A stretch of 64,000 bases of DNA. It comes from Vicia villosa (lineage: Eukaryota; Streptophyta; Magnoliopsida; Fabales; Fabaceae). Each line of letters begins with the position of its first letter. Within the stretch, counting starts at the first letter, position 1. The notes under the pieces are model-generated. The model was given only the letters and a program-made list of their open reading frames with translations. It did not search any database and was not told the origin of the DNA. The stretch spans positions 558,001-622,000 of the forward strand of contig NW_026705455.1 in NCBI RefSeq assembly GCF_029867415.1, read 5' to 3'. The position numbers were made by a program, and so were the translations under genes. This document shows, piece after piece, positions 1-12,346 of this stretch.

Positions 1-379
1 GGCCCCGCGACCCAATGCCTACGTATCCTTTTCAGGAATCAGAACGACCGTAGTTCGGCTCCATAGTTTCCATTTGTTTTGTGTTTTTTAGTTGAACAGA
101 GGTTAAGGTCACAATCCACGATGCTCGACCTTTGGAGACTTATACGCCTACTTTTGGAAAGGACTTAACTTGTTCTTAAGCGCCTAACAAGGCAAAAGAA
201 AATGAACTTGGGTTTGTGTTTTTTATGTAACTACATGATGAACAAAACCCAATACAAGGTTTCGCACCACTTCGTCACTTTGTTTTAATTCGAGCCTTTA
301 TTAAGTATTTTAAATGTTTTTGGTTGGGTATTTTTTTAAGGGAATTTACTTTGCGATTAGAATCACATAAAATGTATAA

Positions 380-655
380 TGATCGAGAAGCAGATTAGGG
401 AATGAATCCCACTCACTTCTATCCCATTATATAATGTTCAAGAAACAGATTAGGGAATGAATCCCACTCATTTCTATCCCATTAACTAATGTTTGAGAAA
501 CAGATTAGGGAATGAATCCCACTCATTTCTCTCTCATTAGGTAGTGACCGAGAAACAGATTAGGGAATGAATCCCACTCATTTCTATGCCACTAAGTGAT
601 TGAGAAACAGATTAGGGAATGAATCCCACTCATTTCTCTATCACTTTCTTAATGT
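380..655. repeat. Five-copy tandem repeat, 52-55 bp unit, imperfectly palindromic
   Basis: The core CAGATTAGGGAATGAATCCC recurs at 391, 446, 501, 556 and 608. Within each unit GGGA and TCCC pair across ATGAA, and AGAAA near the start pairs with TTTCT near the end, so each unit could form an imperfect hairpin. The spacers between cores vary more than the cores do. It lies inside LTR A. Confidence 0.9.
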
Positions 656-3220
656 GATTCGCATCTTTATTTAATAGTGTTTTAAAGTTGAAAAGAGAAA
701 AGAATGAACAAAAGGGAACTAACCTATTCTCTACTCTAAGTTATTCTAATCTAAGTCTAATGGCCCTAAGGTCAAGGATAACTATCCTAACCTATCTCAA
801 TTCCTCTTAACAAAGAAGGAAGAGTCTAAGGGAACATGGCACAAGAATGGAGTCACAACTCCAACAAGATGAGAAGAGAGCCCTAGGGCAGTAGCAAATC
901 AAGGAAATAAATGTCCTAAATCAAACACAAAAGCCACATGGCACTACACGAAAATATTCACAAAGAGTTACCAAAGTATCGCATAAATCGTCACTTAACA
1001 ATTAGCGAACAAACATCCATTAATCAAAGCAAAAAGCAAATGAAACCGTGAACAAAGCTTAAAGTCAGTAGCAATTAGTTCATTTATAGGTCCAAGACCT
1101 TATACCAATCTATGTTAGTCAATTAACTTGAAGCAACACAAAGTTCTAACAAAAACTAGACAAAACTAGGTCAAAACTAGTTAGTAAATTCAAATGGTGA
1201 ATGGAGTTTAGAAAAATGAAATCAAATGATGGAAGTCAGTAGCTAATAACCTCTAATAGATGTCTAAACAATCATGGAATCAAGTCACAAAGTTTCATAC
1301 AAAATTATAGGTCATTTGGACAAGTTACGATACAATCGTTAATCAAAAGCGAGTTATTTACAAGTGAAAAAGAAAAATCGAGTAAAATAAGAAAACATGA
1401 CTTGAAAAAATCAACTCCAGGTCTTAGGACCTCTAAACATCCCTACTTATATGTACAAAAAGAAACTAAGTCAATTGCATAAAGGTAAAGCAAATTATAG
1501 GTCAACTTCGCATGGTTATCCGTTTAGGAACGCACATAAATCGGGTATAGAGAACCTAGTGAAAACCTAACCAAAACATAGAATTAAACTTTTATTTTTT
1601 TCATACAATATGGTATATGAGTCTACTGATATCACACAAAAAATGGCAATCAAATTCTACTCCTAAGGTATTAAACAAAATTAATTTGCAAAACCGATCA
1701 AACTCGAAAACACAATGAACATGTTGAAAGAAAGGATTTATTAAAAATAGTAAACTAAATTCTAAAAATCTAGAAAAAATACTAAAATTATTTACACATG
1801 TGATTCTATCTAAAACATATTTTTGTTCATTTTTTATTTCAATGGAAACTGGATTATGAATCAAGAGTTATGAAAGAAACAAATTAAAAGTGAAAGAAAA
1901 TCTGTCTAAAATTGGGGGTGAGAAAGTAGTTATTGAAGGACTGAAATCTCTCCATTGGCGCAACAGGCCTAACGCGAGGGGGGTGCAGCAATCAATGGCG
2001 CTAAGCCCAGTCCTCAAACTTAGTCCACTATCATTCTTTTTATTTCCATATTTTATTATCAGCATGCATGTTATTTTGACACAAGATTCACATAGCAAAA
2101 ATGACATAGTAACGTGATATCAATTGGTTCAAATCATTTTAAGTCACATAAAGACAAAACAAGCCAAGGACCAATCAGAGATAAGCACGTCATTCGCTAA
2201 TGATATTAATAAGACGAAATAACCACAAATTGGGAAAAAGATCCAACCACATCCTGCCACGTATGTGGACGGAGAATTTTCATGAAGCAAAAACAGACGC
2301 CGGAGCCATGCTCCGGTCGTCTCCTCCGGTGGAACAACCACCACGAACCACCGCCATGCGCCTGAAACTTAATCAAAACACCACTGTCCCACGCGGATTT
2401 TCGTGCTGAGCACGAATCCGATGCTAGTTTTTATCAACTCTCCCTCTATCCCCTAAACCGAGGCTAATCCTCAAACCCTAACGCAAACAAAATTCACCAA
2501 GGCTCATACTAATGCATTCACAGGCATTCACCGAACTCCTCTACACGGATCACGCATATAAATGCACATTATTTCATGGAGAACAAGACACATTCAAGAA
2601 TCAGATTTACGCAAATGCAACAAACATACCAGAACCGTATGATCCTAACATGTCGCTAGAATGATGAGCAGCTCAGAACCGTTTACCTGATAAAGTTCTT
2701 GGATCAACCTTCAGAAGATTCCACGATGCACTGCGAGCTTATTAATGACGATAAAGAAACTTGTTGCAGCTTTTATCCATGAGAAGCAAACTCGCGGACC
2801 TTGCACGTAGAAGGAGATGTTAGTTATCATTGTTGCTGAGTGTGAGCTATCCCTTTGATGAAGATACGATGAGCTCAGAAGCTTTATAGGATGCAAGATG
2901 AGAAGAGGAAGCTCTGAATCGCAACTTGATAATGGTGATGATTTTAGATGGAGCACCGTTGAGAGTGGTGGTTGATCAAGATGGTGATGATGATTCAATG
3001 AAGATGAAAGTGGTGGTGATTTGAGGATCATGAAGATGAAGGTGGTTGTGGTAGTTATAGTTTGTTACGGTTGTTGGTGGTGGTGTGATAAGTTGGTTAC
3101 GGTTGTTACATGGTGGTTAGAGAGATGAAGAGGGAGATGAGTGTAGAAGAGAGAAGAGAGAGTTATAAAACTGAAAAAAAAAGAGAATGAAATCGTTCCT
3201 TCGATTCTGTGAGGGAATGT

Positions 3221-3231
3221 TGTTATTTATA
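3221..3231 (-). promoter_or_regulatory. TATA-like element of LTR A
   Basis: The minus strand reads TATAAATAACA here, about 1.4 kb from the LTR start. The region downstream on the minus strand is a GA- and CT-biased leader, as in other LTRs of this window. Its role as the LTR core promoter is inferred from position and sequence only. Confidence 0.5.
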
Positions 3232-4629
3232 GGGTGACGGTGCATTGAGTGTTATGGTGTGGAATGTAGTAGCTGATTGTTTTGTTTTGGCTTGTTGGAG
3301 AGTCACTGAGTTCTGAAAAAATGGTGAGGTTTGTTGTAGCTCATAGTTTCTCTTCAACTTGGTGCACAAGTTGTTGTGTATTTAGATTTTAGAGTGAGAT
3401 CTTCTATTGCCCCTTTTTTTTCGTTTACTTCCAAAAAACCCATTATTGTAAGGGTCAATCTCTTGACTTTTCGTGAGCTAGCCTTAGTGTGGTTGGGATT
3501 GTTTTTGAGTAAGGAAATATTCGAGCAAGGAAAGAATGAGAGTGAAGTTCCATGGGATTTTCTCTTGAAAAATGGTGTTGTCCTTATCCACTTATGATGA
3601 GCTGGCGGTGTGCATTTCCTCTCTCCAACCATGTTGAAAAGATACCCATGCATGTCAATTGTGGTAATACCTTTTTGAGTTTTATGCATGCTGAGTTTTT
3701 GTTCTAAACTTGTCTTACCTTATTTGCATGGCTTTTTGTAATATTATTCTATTGAATTCATGCATGGTAGTAAAAATTTGTGTGGCTATGTGTACAGTGA
3801 TAAGCACACACATGGTATAGTATCATTTCTCTCTTTCTCGTGCCAAGATAAACTCTCTTTTAGTTTTTCTTAAATTTTATGGTGATGGGCTTTAGTTGGT
3901 ACAAGCAAGTGGGTATAATGGGCCAAACACACAAGATGACTTTGCATTTAACCATGATAGAAAATGCACTCCACAAATATTATGTGACTCCAAATGAAGA
4001 AGGTCAAACTTGGTCACACTTTAATTTCGCCGTTTTCCACAACTTTCTTAGTTCATGATGACATATCTTGATTAATTCTCCTCAAATATCGCAACTGCCA
4101 ATACCACCAACAATTTTGACCAAAGCATTGAAAAGTCAATCATCGACTTTATTGCTTTAGACGAAATTCTAGAACCATAACTCTCAAATTCAACTTCAAT
4201 AATCTATCAACCAATGAAGTCATTGAAGTGTCTCAACATGGACTCCCTGTCACCTCACACCATAAAATCGGCTCTTGATTAAAACGTTGACCAAAAACTC
4301 AATTGCGTTGACTTTGGTCAAAAACCCTGATTTGGGAAACCACATGTCTTCAATCCTTTATCTTCAAATCAAAGCCTTGATCTGAAAATTGTGAAACCCT
4401 AATTTCACGAGAACTTTAATGGGGATGATCCCACATAATTATACCTCAGATCTTGTTCCTTTGATCAGGAATTCTCTTCTATAGAAACTTCTTTCATGCC
4501 AACTTTCTTGTAGTAGTAACAGTGCTATGAATGCATGTATTGGATGAATGATCTAAATGAAGTATGCACATGAATATGATGCGAAAACCAATTAGGTATA
4601 AATAAGTGGGCAAATTTTGGGGTGCAACA

Positions 4630-5223
4630 TGACCCACTTACTATAGTTCTAGTAAGTCGTCGCAGTTAGCCATACCTGCTTACTATCGTAGTTTCAACAA
4701 GTTTATCGTAGATGGTGTGGCCCACTTACTATAGCTCTAGTAAGTCGTCGTAGTTAGCCATACCTACTTGCTATCGTAGTTGGAGTAAGCTTATCGTAGA
4801 TGGTATGACCCACTTACTATAATTCTAGTAAGTCGTCGCAGTTAGCCATACCTGCTTACTATCGTAGTTTCAGCAAGTTTATCGTAGATGGTGTGGCCCA
4901 CTTACTATAGCTCTAGTAAGTCGTCGCAGTTAGCCATACCTACTTGCTATCGTAGTTGGAGTAAGCTTATCGTAGATGGTATGACCCACTTACTATAATT
5001 CTAGTAAGTCGTCACAGTTAGCCATACCTGCTTACTATCGTAGTTTCAGCAAGTTTATCGTAGATGGTGTGGCCCACTTACTATAGCTCTAGTAAGTCGT
5101 CGCAGTTAGCCATACCTACTTGCTATCGTAGTTGGAGTAAGCTTATCGTAGATGGTATGACCCACTTACTATAGTTCTGGTAAGTCGTCGCAGTTAGCCA
5201 TACCTGCTTACTATCGTAGTTTT
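4630..5223. repeat. 176-bp higher-order tandem repeat made of two 88-bp halves
   Basis: Units start TGACCCACTTACTAT at 4630, 4806, 4982 and 5158, exactly 176 bp apart. Each contains a second half starting TGGCCCACTTACTATAGC, 88 bp after the first (4718 and equivalents). Three full dimers and a partial one are present, almost identical. The array begins on the base after the LTR A start. Confidence 0.92.
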
Positions 5224-5364
5224 GATTAATCCCCAAAAGGATCACTTGCTATAGCTCTAGCAAGCTCACCTGCACCAATGGAATCCACTTGCCCCGGTTC
5301 AGAAAAATTTACCTGCATAGAAGATTGTTTGCCTGTATGAAAAAGATTCACTTGCTTGGAGACT

Positions 5365-5590
5365 CACGACTCGAGGGTCGGAAAAGATAGTATGTCAAAT
5401 GTTTTACGACTCGCGGGTCGGAGACAATAGCATGTCAAATGTTTTACGACTCGCGGGTCAGAGAAAATAGCACGTCAAATGTTTTACGATTCGCGGGTCG
5501 AAAAACAAACTTATCACAACACGAGGGTTGAAAACTCACGACCCGAGGGTCGGAAAACAAACCTATCACAACACGAGGGTTGGAAACCGG
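5365..5590. repeat. Short tandem array of about 40-bp units
   Basis: The word ACTCGCGGGTCGG and variants (CCCGAGGGTCGG, ACACGAGGGTTG) recur about every 40 bp, separated by ATGTCAAATGTTTTACG or ACAAACTTATCACAACACG. There are about six copies in two sub-types. Confidence 0.75.
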
Positions 5591-5869
5591 GTTTTTTGTA
5601 GTATGTGAATGTGCTAGATGATCTGTATATGCTAATGCGTATGTATATATTTTATGAGTGAAATGAACAGCAAGGTTGCTATCACCGGTAAGGTTACCAG
5701 GATACATTGATCAGGTGATTGGGAAGTAAACACTCGGTAAGGTTACTGGAAGGCAGGTGGACAATGTAGCTTAGCACCAGAGTTTTGAATTGGATGTTTT
5801 GATATATGGGATAATGCTTATGCTCATGCTTATGTTGATTGATGTAATGAGTGGAATGAAATAATATCT

Positions 5870-6330
5870 TCTATAAGACTACCTGAAAAAGGTTTCCAGA
5901 ATGGATGTGAACATTTGTCTTAAAGAAGACTACCTTAAAAAGGTTTTAAAGAAAGAGGAATGCCTTAAGGGTGACCACCTGAAAAGGCTGGAAAAATGTC
6001 TTAAAGGTCTACCTAAAAAGGTTCTTGGAAAGGATAACGGATGTCTTAGAAAAGACTACTTATGAGGGTTCGTAGAATGTCTTAAAGAAGACTACCCGAA
6101 GAGATTCCTGAAAAGGATGCCAAATTGCTTTGAAAATGACTACCTGAAAAGGTACTTAGAACAAGAATGTCTCGAAGAAGACTACCTGAAAAGGTACTTA
6201 GAAAAAGAATGTCTTGAAGAAGACTACCTGAAAAGGTTCTTGGAAATGACTATGATTGTCTTAAAGAAGATTATATGAAAAGGTTCTTAGAGAATAACGT
6301 CTTAAAGAAGACTACCTAACAAGGCATGGT
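5870..6330. repeat. Degenerate tandem array of about 42-46-bp units
   Basis: GACTACCTGAAAAGGTTC followed by GAATGTCTTAAAGAA recurs about ten times with substitutions and small indels. Unit length and position near the LTR recall the 45-bp array of the plus-strand Ogre copy at 16178-16945. The units themselves are only weakly alike by eye. Confidence 0.8.
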
Positions 6331-9099
6331 GTAATGTATGCATGATTTATGTATTTGCATGATGCCCCAATGATAGGTTGTTGATAACCAAGTGGATATA
6401 GTTTGCTAATGTTGTAAGATTGTTGGATGCTAGCGCGATTTCCAAATACTTGCTTTTTGAATTTTGAAGATCGTAGTTAGGAGAAAGGTTGATTCGAGGT
6501 TGTAAAGTACGAAGACGCCTTTTCCTTTTGTTGTGCGTCTTATGGGTTTGATATCCATTGCCCCAATATTTTTAGTGGGAAAAGATGCTTATGAGGGAAG
6601 TGCCCCAGGAAATAACCTTGTCATATGCTTCGACGTTTAGATTGAAGGGTGTGCCCCTGACTTCCCAGATATGGGGGGTTGAATTTATCCCATGTTTGAC
6701 ATGCCCCTGATTGAAACCGCTTCGAGATGTGACCCAGGTCGATTGGACATTAGGAAGAATGCCCCCAGTTAATAGGATGTTTGGTTGTATGCCCCTATTT
6801 TAGGAAAACCCTCTGGACGTGGTTTCCCCATTCAAGAGTCTTTATCAGAAATGATCACCTTTGTGCTAAGTGTATATTCGTGGATGGCGTTGTACCCTTT
6901 GAGAAGTAACTCTAATATGATGCGAATGCAAGTTTTGAAATCGAAGGAGTGGATGATTAGAAATGAATGCTTGAAGAAGCGCAGTGGTTAAAAATAGTTT
7001 TAACAAACCTAGGAGTCAGTATAACAAAATCCTGCTTAATATGCTTTCGTAGTTAACCTTGCCTCGATTAGGACTTTTGCATGTTGTAACTTGGCTTGGT
7101 TCAAGGTTTAGGAAACAACGGATATAAGGCTCAAAATTTATTTAACCCACCCATTTCTCCTTGATGTTCTCCAAGTCCTAAACATTCGCTTAATATAATG
7201 AACGTGCTTTTTTTGTAAGAGAATTGTTTTAGTTCTGATGTTGAGCAGCAGCCTTAGTAGGGATCAAGAATTAATGAAAAAGTGGTGAAGATCCAAGCAT
7301 TGATGTGAAGCTTTGATGATTTAGCAGTCACACGATTATCCTTTGTATTTCACCTTCGTTTTTATCCCTTATTTTTGCATGAACCAATTCCTTTGAATTT
7401 GGTCCATCGGGATGCCCTAATTTTTGCCTAAGTCATTTTTGTTTTCTTTCATGAAATTTTCCATTTTGACTTAGCGGGCCTTTTCTCCTTTTTTTTTTTC
7501 GAATACCCCTTTGGAAATATTGATCCTTGGATACTGAATGTTGTGACTGCCATATTGGTTTTGATTTGTAAGCTTCGACTTTTCCTCGATTCTTGAATGA
7601 TGTATTGAGGAAGGAGATTGTTGTGAATGTTGTCTTCATTTGCTTCCTCAACCTTGGATGAACGCGAGGAAGAAGACATGCTTGAAACTTTGCTTGATCC
7701 CTATGCTTGGATTGACTGATTCTCTTGACAACCAAAATACATCATTGAATTAATCGAAATCTACCCTGCCCCTGGTTGAAATCAAGGTTTATTTGAAAAG
7801 TAGAAACAAAATCCAACTCCTGGCTCGAGGGGGTAACGAGGGATTAACATCCTTATATCTCCACTGTTTGGGAATTGAAAAAATGCCTATACATCCTCGG
7901 CTCGGTCTTACTTTGAAAGCATATGTTTAGCGAGACTTAGTTATTTGTATTCGTCATTCTCCCTCAAGTTTGTTAATAATTGAAAGTCGGAATTGATATA
8001 GAATAGAAGGGTGCGAGTGGAAAGTCGTAGTAGTGAGCGAATAAAGCGAATGAATTGATTTCAAAACATGCATGATTATTTTATTGAATTACTATTCGAA
8101 AGATACAACGTTTTACATCAGATAACATTTTGTGATCGTAGAGGTTACAAATTGAAATGATAAACCTATTGATCCTAGGGACAGTCATCTTTGTGGATCT
8201 GTTGACCATGTTTTACTCCTTAGTTCATGGACTTGTAGAAGTAAAGGGTAACCTCGAATTCTCCTTGGGCACGTCAAACCTGTCAGGAATAAATTGTTAG
8301 CGGTGGGTTTTCGTCGTATCGGAACTTCATGAGTTTCCTTTGACTGAACCTCTTTTGATTTTTCTAAGGATAGCATCACACCGTTCGCAATCTTCGGAGT
8401 TCGTATATTGATGAGGAAGATCTATGATCCTTTTGCCCCTTGGTGGGGATTTAGCATATGTCGCCTTCCCTCTATCATAGTCATGCATCTTTAATCAGGG
8501 TATTGCCCCAGTTGGACTGACTCTTGCCCCTAGGTTATCGTAGAGCGTCCTTGTAAGTTTGTTATGCTCTTAGATGAACCCCTTTATGTCTAGATACCCC
8601 TTGAGTGTATCTATGAGGGAACTTCTTTGTTTAACTAATCCTTGCTCGATGATAACCTATATTGTATTTCTAATCTTGTTACGGCAAGATCTGAACATGT
8701 GGTTGGCATGGCGGAATACATCCTCTTTTTTGTAGTAAGGCCGAGATCATTCTCAATAACTTATCCTCCTTTCTCCATAGGTGATGATCCTCTTATTTCT
8801 TTGGGAGTTTCGGGAGACCGGCTAGCACGGTTAGTATGGATGCGGGCGAAGATAGAAATGCAAATGTGAATGTAAATGTATGAATGCATGAAAATGCGAA
8901 TGCACGCGTATGCAAAGGACTCCTTTATTTTTTTGTGTATTATGACTCCTTGTATGTAATGCAATGCGGATGTGCGATAGATATAATCCTAAGGATAGCC
9001 TATGTGGATTTAGGGATGCCATTAGACTCTAAAGAGATACTTGCAAGTTAGATATTATAACACGTTAATGGGAATAGATTAGGAAGTGCGCAGAAAGTA

Positions 9100-9990
9100 G
9101 CAGCTGATGACCGTTCAAGACAGTCACCAAGTCTCATGACCTTCGAGAGGTCGTTCGACGTGTACTTACGAAGTTGTCTCTCGTGGGAAGGTTCTCTATG
9201 CGGAACACAACCTATCTAAGGATGATATTGGATAAATATGAATCCCTACAAGCTAGTGATGCAAGATGTATAGATGGAGACTCAAACCCTACAAGTTAGA
9301 GGGTGCGCGTGAATAAGCACGGGGTGGCCGTTCGAGAAGGTCATTTGATCTCATGGCCATCGGGAAGCCAATCGACGTGCATGAATGGAAATGTCCTTCG
9401 TGCGAAGGATGCGATTTTATAAATTGAATCCCTACAGGCTAGGGAACGCGTAGATGGAAGCACGAGGTGACCGTTCGAGACAGTCACTAAATCTCATGGC
9501 CATTGAGAGGCCAATCGACGTGCATAAATGGAGATGTCCCTCGCGGGAAGGACACGTAGTTGTAAAAATACAAAGATGTAAAAGGAAAATCCCTACGGGC
9601 TAGGGGGTGCGTATATGCAGGCGCGGGGTGACTGTTCATGACAGTCACTAAGTCTCATGGCCATCGAGAAGCCAATCGACGTGCGTAAGCGAAGATGTCC
9701 TTCGTGGGAAGGACACGTAGTTGCAAGAATACAAGGATATAAAAATAAAATCCCTACAGGCTAGGGAGTGCTTAGACGCAGGCGCGGGGTGACTGTTTAT
9801 GACAGCCACTAAATCTCATGGCCATCGAGAGGCCAATCGACGTATGTAGACGAAGACATCCTTCGTGGGAAGGACACGTAGTTGTAAAAATACAGGGATG
9901 TAAAAATAAAATCCCTACAGGCTAGGAAATGCATAGACGGTGATGTCGTTCGTGGGCAAGACGTGGTCTTTGAAATTAGAGTCCCTACAT
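9100..9990. repeat. Degenerate tandem array of about 143-161-bp units
   Basis: TCTCATGGCCATCGAGAGGC recurs with changes at about 9132, 9349, 9492, 9653 and 9814. Each is followed by CAATCGACGTGC, TCGTGGGAAGGACACGTAG and then ATCCCTACAGGCTAGGG. A further partial unit lacking the first block ends near 9990. The right-hand spacing is 161 bp. I see no open frame through it. Confidence 0.85.
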
Positions 9991-10940
9991 GCTAGGGACC
10001 ACGTAGGGATACCTGCAAAATTGAAACGCAAAGATATTCGAAATATATAAATTGCAAACATATAATGAGCACAGAAGCACAAAAGTCCTAGGTTCATAGG
10101 TTCGACGTAGCAGCTTTAGGGAGCCTACCCTTTCCATTGGTATGTCCTAGACACGGGTCTCATGGGGTCGTTCGTAGCCTCCGAGACTTTTTGTCTCTTT
10201 GGATTTTAGAACAACTCATTTTATCCAATGAGGTTCGAATTTTTGGGGTAGGTTCTCGGAGAGATCAGCTAAATATCCAGTCCTGCCCTCAACAAAGTCA
10301 AGCCTCGTTTTGGACATTTCCGAATATTCAACCCACTCCGAGTGGAGTTATCAATGAGACTCGTAGGCGATTCAAGCCCCCCTTGATCTCAAGGATAACT
10401 CCCACACTTAGGTTTGACAACAATTTATATAACCCAACAGATATAGTAGAAAAAGAAAAAATATTCACTTAAATAAATATTTAATTAAATTGCGGTGATG
10501 AAATTGCAGAGAAAAATAAATAAATAAATAAAATTTAAATATTTAAGAACTAACCTTGGAATCCGGCTGCTTGTAATTTGAGAATATTGTAAAACAGTAA
10601 TTAAATGAAAATTTAAATTACTGTAATTTAAGGTTGTAAATAAATAAATTAAATTAAATTTAAATATTTAAAACTAACCTCAAGATCCAGCCGCTTATAA
10701 TTTAGACAATGTATTAAAGCAGCAAATATTTAAAAATATATATTCATTTAACAGACGTAAATAGACGGAAATATAAATGAATAAAAAAAATAAAAAAATA
10801 GATATTTACAAAAATAAATAAACCCTAATTTTTGGAGAATTAGCCAAACCCTAAAAAGTTTGCCAAAAAACCTAAATAGTTTGCCACAAACCTAAACTCT
10901 GCCAAAACCTATAGGAGTATAGTAATTCACCATTAAGTGT

Positions 10941-10959
10941 ATCCCCAGCAGAGTCGCCA
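10941..10959 (-). other. Primer-binding site, tRNA-Arg type
   Basis: The minus strand reads TGGCGACTCTGCTGGGGAT, the primer-binding sequence I know from Ogre elements (complement of a plant tRNA-Arg 3' end). It lies 2 bp beyond the LTR B end (ACTACA at 10962 on the minus strand). This fixes LTR B as a 5' LTR and sets its orientation. Confidence 0.85.
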
Positions 10960-11975
10960 GCTGTAGTAACCTGCCTAAAAATTAGCCTTTAGAGTCGCCA
11001 CCTATTCTACCAAGGCGAATAGGAAACCTCGCGCAGTTAAGAGATCAGGGTAAGATACTATATTCAGGTCAAGGGAAGGTGTTAGGCACCCTCAACCCTT
11101 TCCTATGGCTTTGAATCTAAGGTTAACAGTTTTATGGCTAAGAGTATCAAGGTAAGGTTTATGCTTTCGAGGGTTAAATAATTAAGGGAAATGAAACGGG
11201 AAAAAAATGAGATTTAGAGGGAAGGGGACTCGCCTTGTTACCAAGTGCCTACGTACCTCCTTATGGAGGATCAGAGTCTACGTAGTTCGGGGCAGGGTTG
11301 TACGCCCTTAGAGTTGAAATTTGATTTGGTATGGTTTTGGAGGCTTTTTGAGTGGCCTATCGTAGTTTTGAATAAGGATGAAAATCCGTAGTTTGATTTG
11401 AAGTGTTTTAGGATTTGGGCGTACAACCCTGGTTTTAATTTGTACTATTAACCGCAATAATCGATTGATTCAATTACCATAGTTAAAAGATTAGTAGTTG
11501 TATCGTTACCAATTTTAATTGATGGGTTCAATTATCACTGATAACGAATAAAGGTATTTTTTAGGAATTTTAGTAATTTAATTTGTATCATTATCCCTCC
11601 TAATCGATTGATTCGATTAAAAATGATAATGAATTAGAATAAGGGAAATAGGCTAATCATCGCAACCAATAAGATGGTTGAAACCCTTTAGCCAAATGAA
11701 TGTTATTTTTATTTATATTTAATAATTAAGTAATTATTTGATTATTACCCACCGCGATCAATTGATTTAATCGAAGCGAATAATAAATTAAATCTTATTA
11801 TTATGGCAGAAAAAGGCTAATGGGATTGGACAAACCCTAATGGTTGATCAGGGTTTCTAGGGTTGTTGTCATTTTCATAATTAAAATTAATTAAAATATA
11901 TTGAATCGATTTAATCGGGAAAATAATCCTAAGCCTAACTTTAATTTAATTATGTTATCAATTCAATTCAACAAT

Positions 11976-11978
<3 letters not shown>

Positions 11979-12027
<49 letters not shown>
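11979..12027. repeat. (TA)n microsatellite, 49 bp
   Basis: Uninterrupted alternation of T and A inside LTR B. Confidence 0.98.
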
Positions 12028-12030
<3 letters not shown>

Positions 12031-12263
12031 ACATTGATTTAATTATACTATTAAACAAATAAATAAAAACAATTAAAAAACCTGGCCTTGATCATGTATG
12101 GCGCTCCCTTGAGAGTGCATGGTACACCTTCAGATTTGTGTACGTTAGATTGGATTGTAGGAGATCTGAAGGTAGTGATGCGAGGGTGTATGGTGGTCCT
12201 CAGGAGGTGCGCAGCGCAGGATTTGAGAGGAGTCCTAACAGCACAAGTTAAGAAAATGATAAT

Positions 12264-12346
12264 AAAAAAAACATGACCTGGGGATCAAACCCAGGTCTTC
12301 TTGGTTCAAGACCATACGCCTCAGCCGTCTCTGCCATATGTCCATG
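12264..12346 (-). other. tRNA-like block in LTR B with T-run
   Basis: On the minus strand an A-box-like TGGCAGAGACGG (plus 12325-12336) is followed by TGAGGCG and later a B-box-like GGTTTGATCCC (plus 12281-12291). The latter sits in a perfect T-arm shape, CTGGG-loop-CCCAG. A T-run of 7-8 bases follows at once (plus A-run 12264-12271), as expected of a Pol III terminator. The D-arm resembles plant tRNA-Leu or tRNA-Ser. The acceptor arm pairs only with a bulge, so this is not a clean tRNA gene. Identity by anticodon is unclear. Confidence 0.6.

Larger units (their letters stand above)
1..4629 (-). mobile_element. Ogre/Tat-type LTR, minus orientation, right part (LTR A)
   Basis: On the minus strand the LTR begins at 4629 with TGTTGCACCCCAAAATTTGC, the start signature of long Ogre/Tat LTRs. 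Its other end lies beyond the left edge: bases 14-60 (CCTACGTATCC...GTAGTTCGG) resemble a block that sits about 275 bp inside the end of LTR B at 11238-11290. The LTR would then be near 4.9 kb, within the range of Ogre LTRs. It holds a five-copy tandem repeat (380-655) and a TATA-like site (3221-3231). No coding region is supported; the short open frames are low-complexity leader sequence. The flanking internal region lies to its right, so it would be a 3' LTR. The family is fairly sure, the subfamily is not. Confidence 0.7.
4630..10940 (-). mobile_element. Non-coding internal region of minus-strand Ogre-type element(s)
   Basis: This stretch lies between LTR A, which starts at 4629 on the minus strand, and the PBS next to LTR B at 10941. 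I find no gag, protease, RT, RNase H or integrase motif. It holds four tandem arrays (4630-5223, 5365-5590, 5870-6330, 9100-9990), G-rich spacer with repeated TGCCCC and GCCCC words (6360-8960), and AT-rich leader next to the PBS (10480-10900). LTRs A and B are too different to be the two ends of one recent element. The stretch may therefore join the 3' part of one element to the 5' leader of another. The junction was not located. Confidence 0.5.

Noticed and set aside
380..655. Five regularly spaced repeats, CRISPR-like at first sight
   Set aside because: Plant nuclear LTR context; the spacers are related to each other and no cas genes are present. It is a tandem repeat.
2711..3031. Minus-strand open frame of 106 codons rich in Ser, Leu and His
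   Set aside because: It lies in the CT/GA-biased leader of LTR A just downstream of the TATA-like site; low complexity and no domain.
7433..7735. Lys/Arg-rich minus-strand frames
   Set aside because: They come from a T-rich run and spacer of the Ogre internal region; two overlapping frames are equally open and neither resembles a protein.
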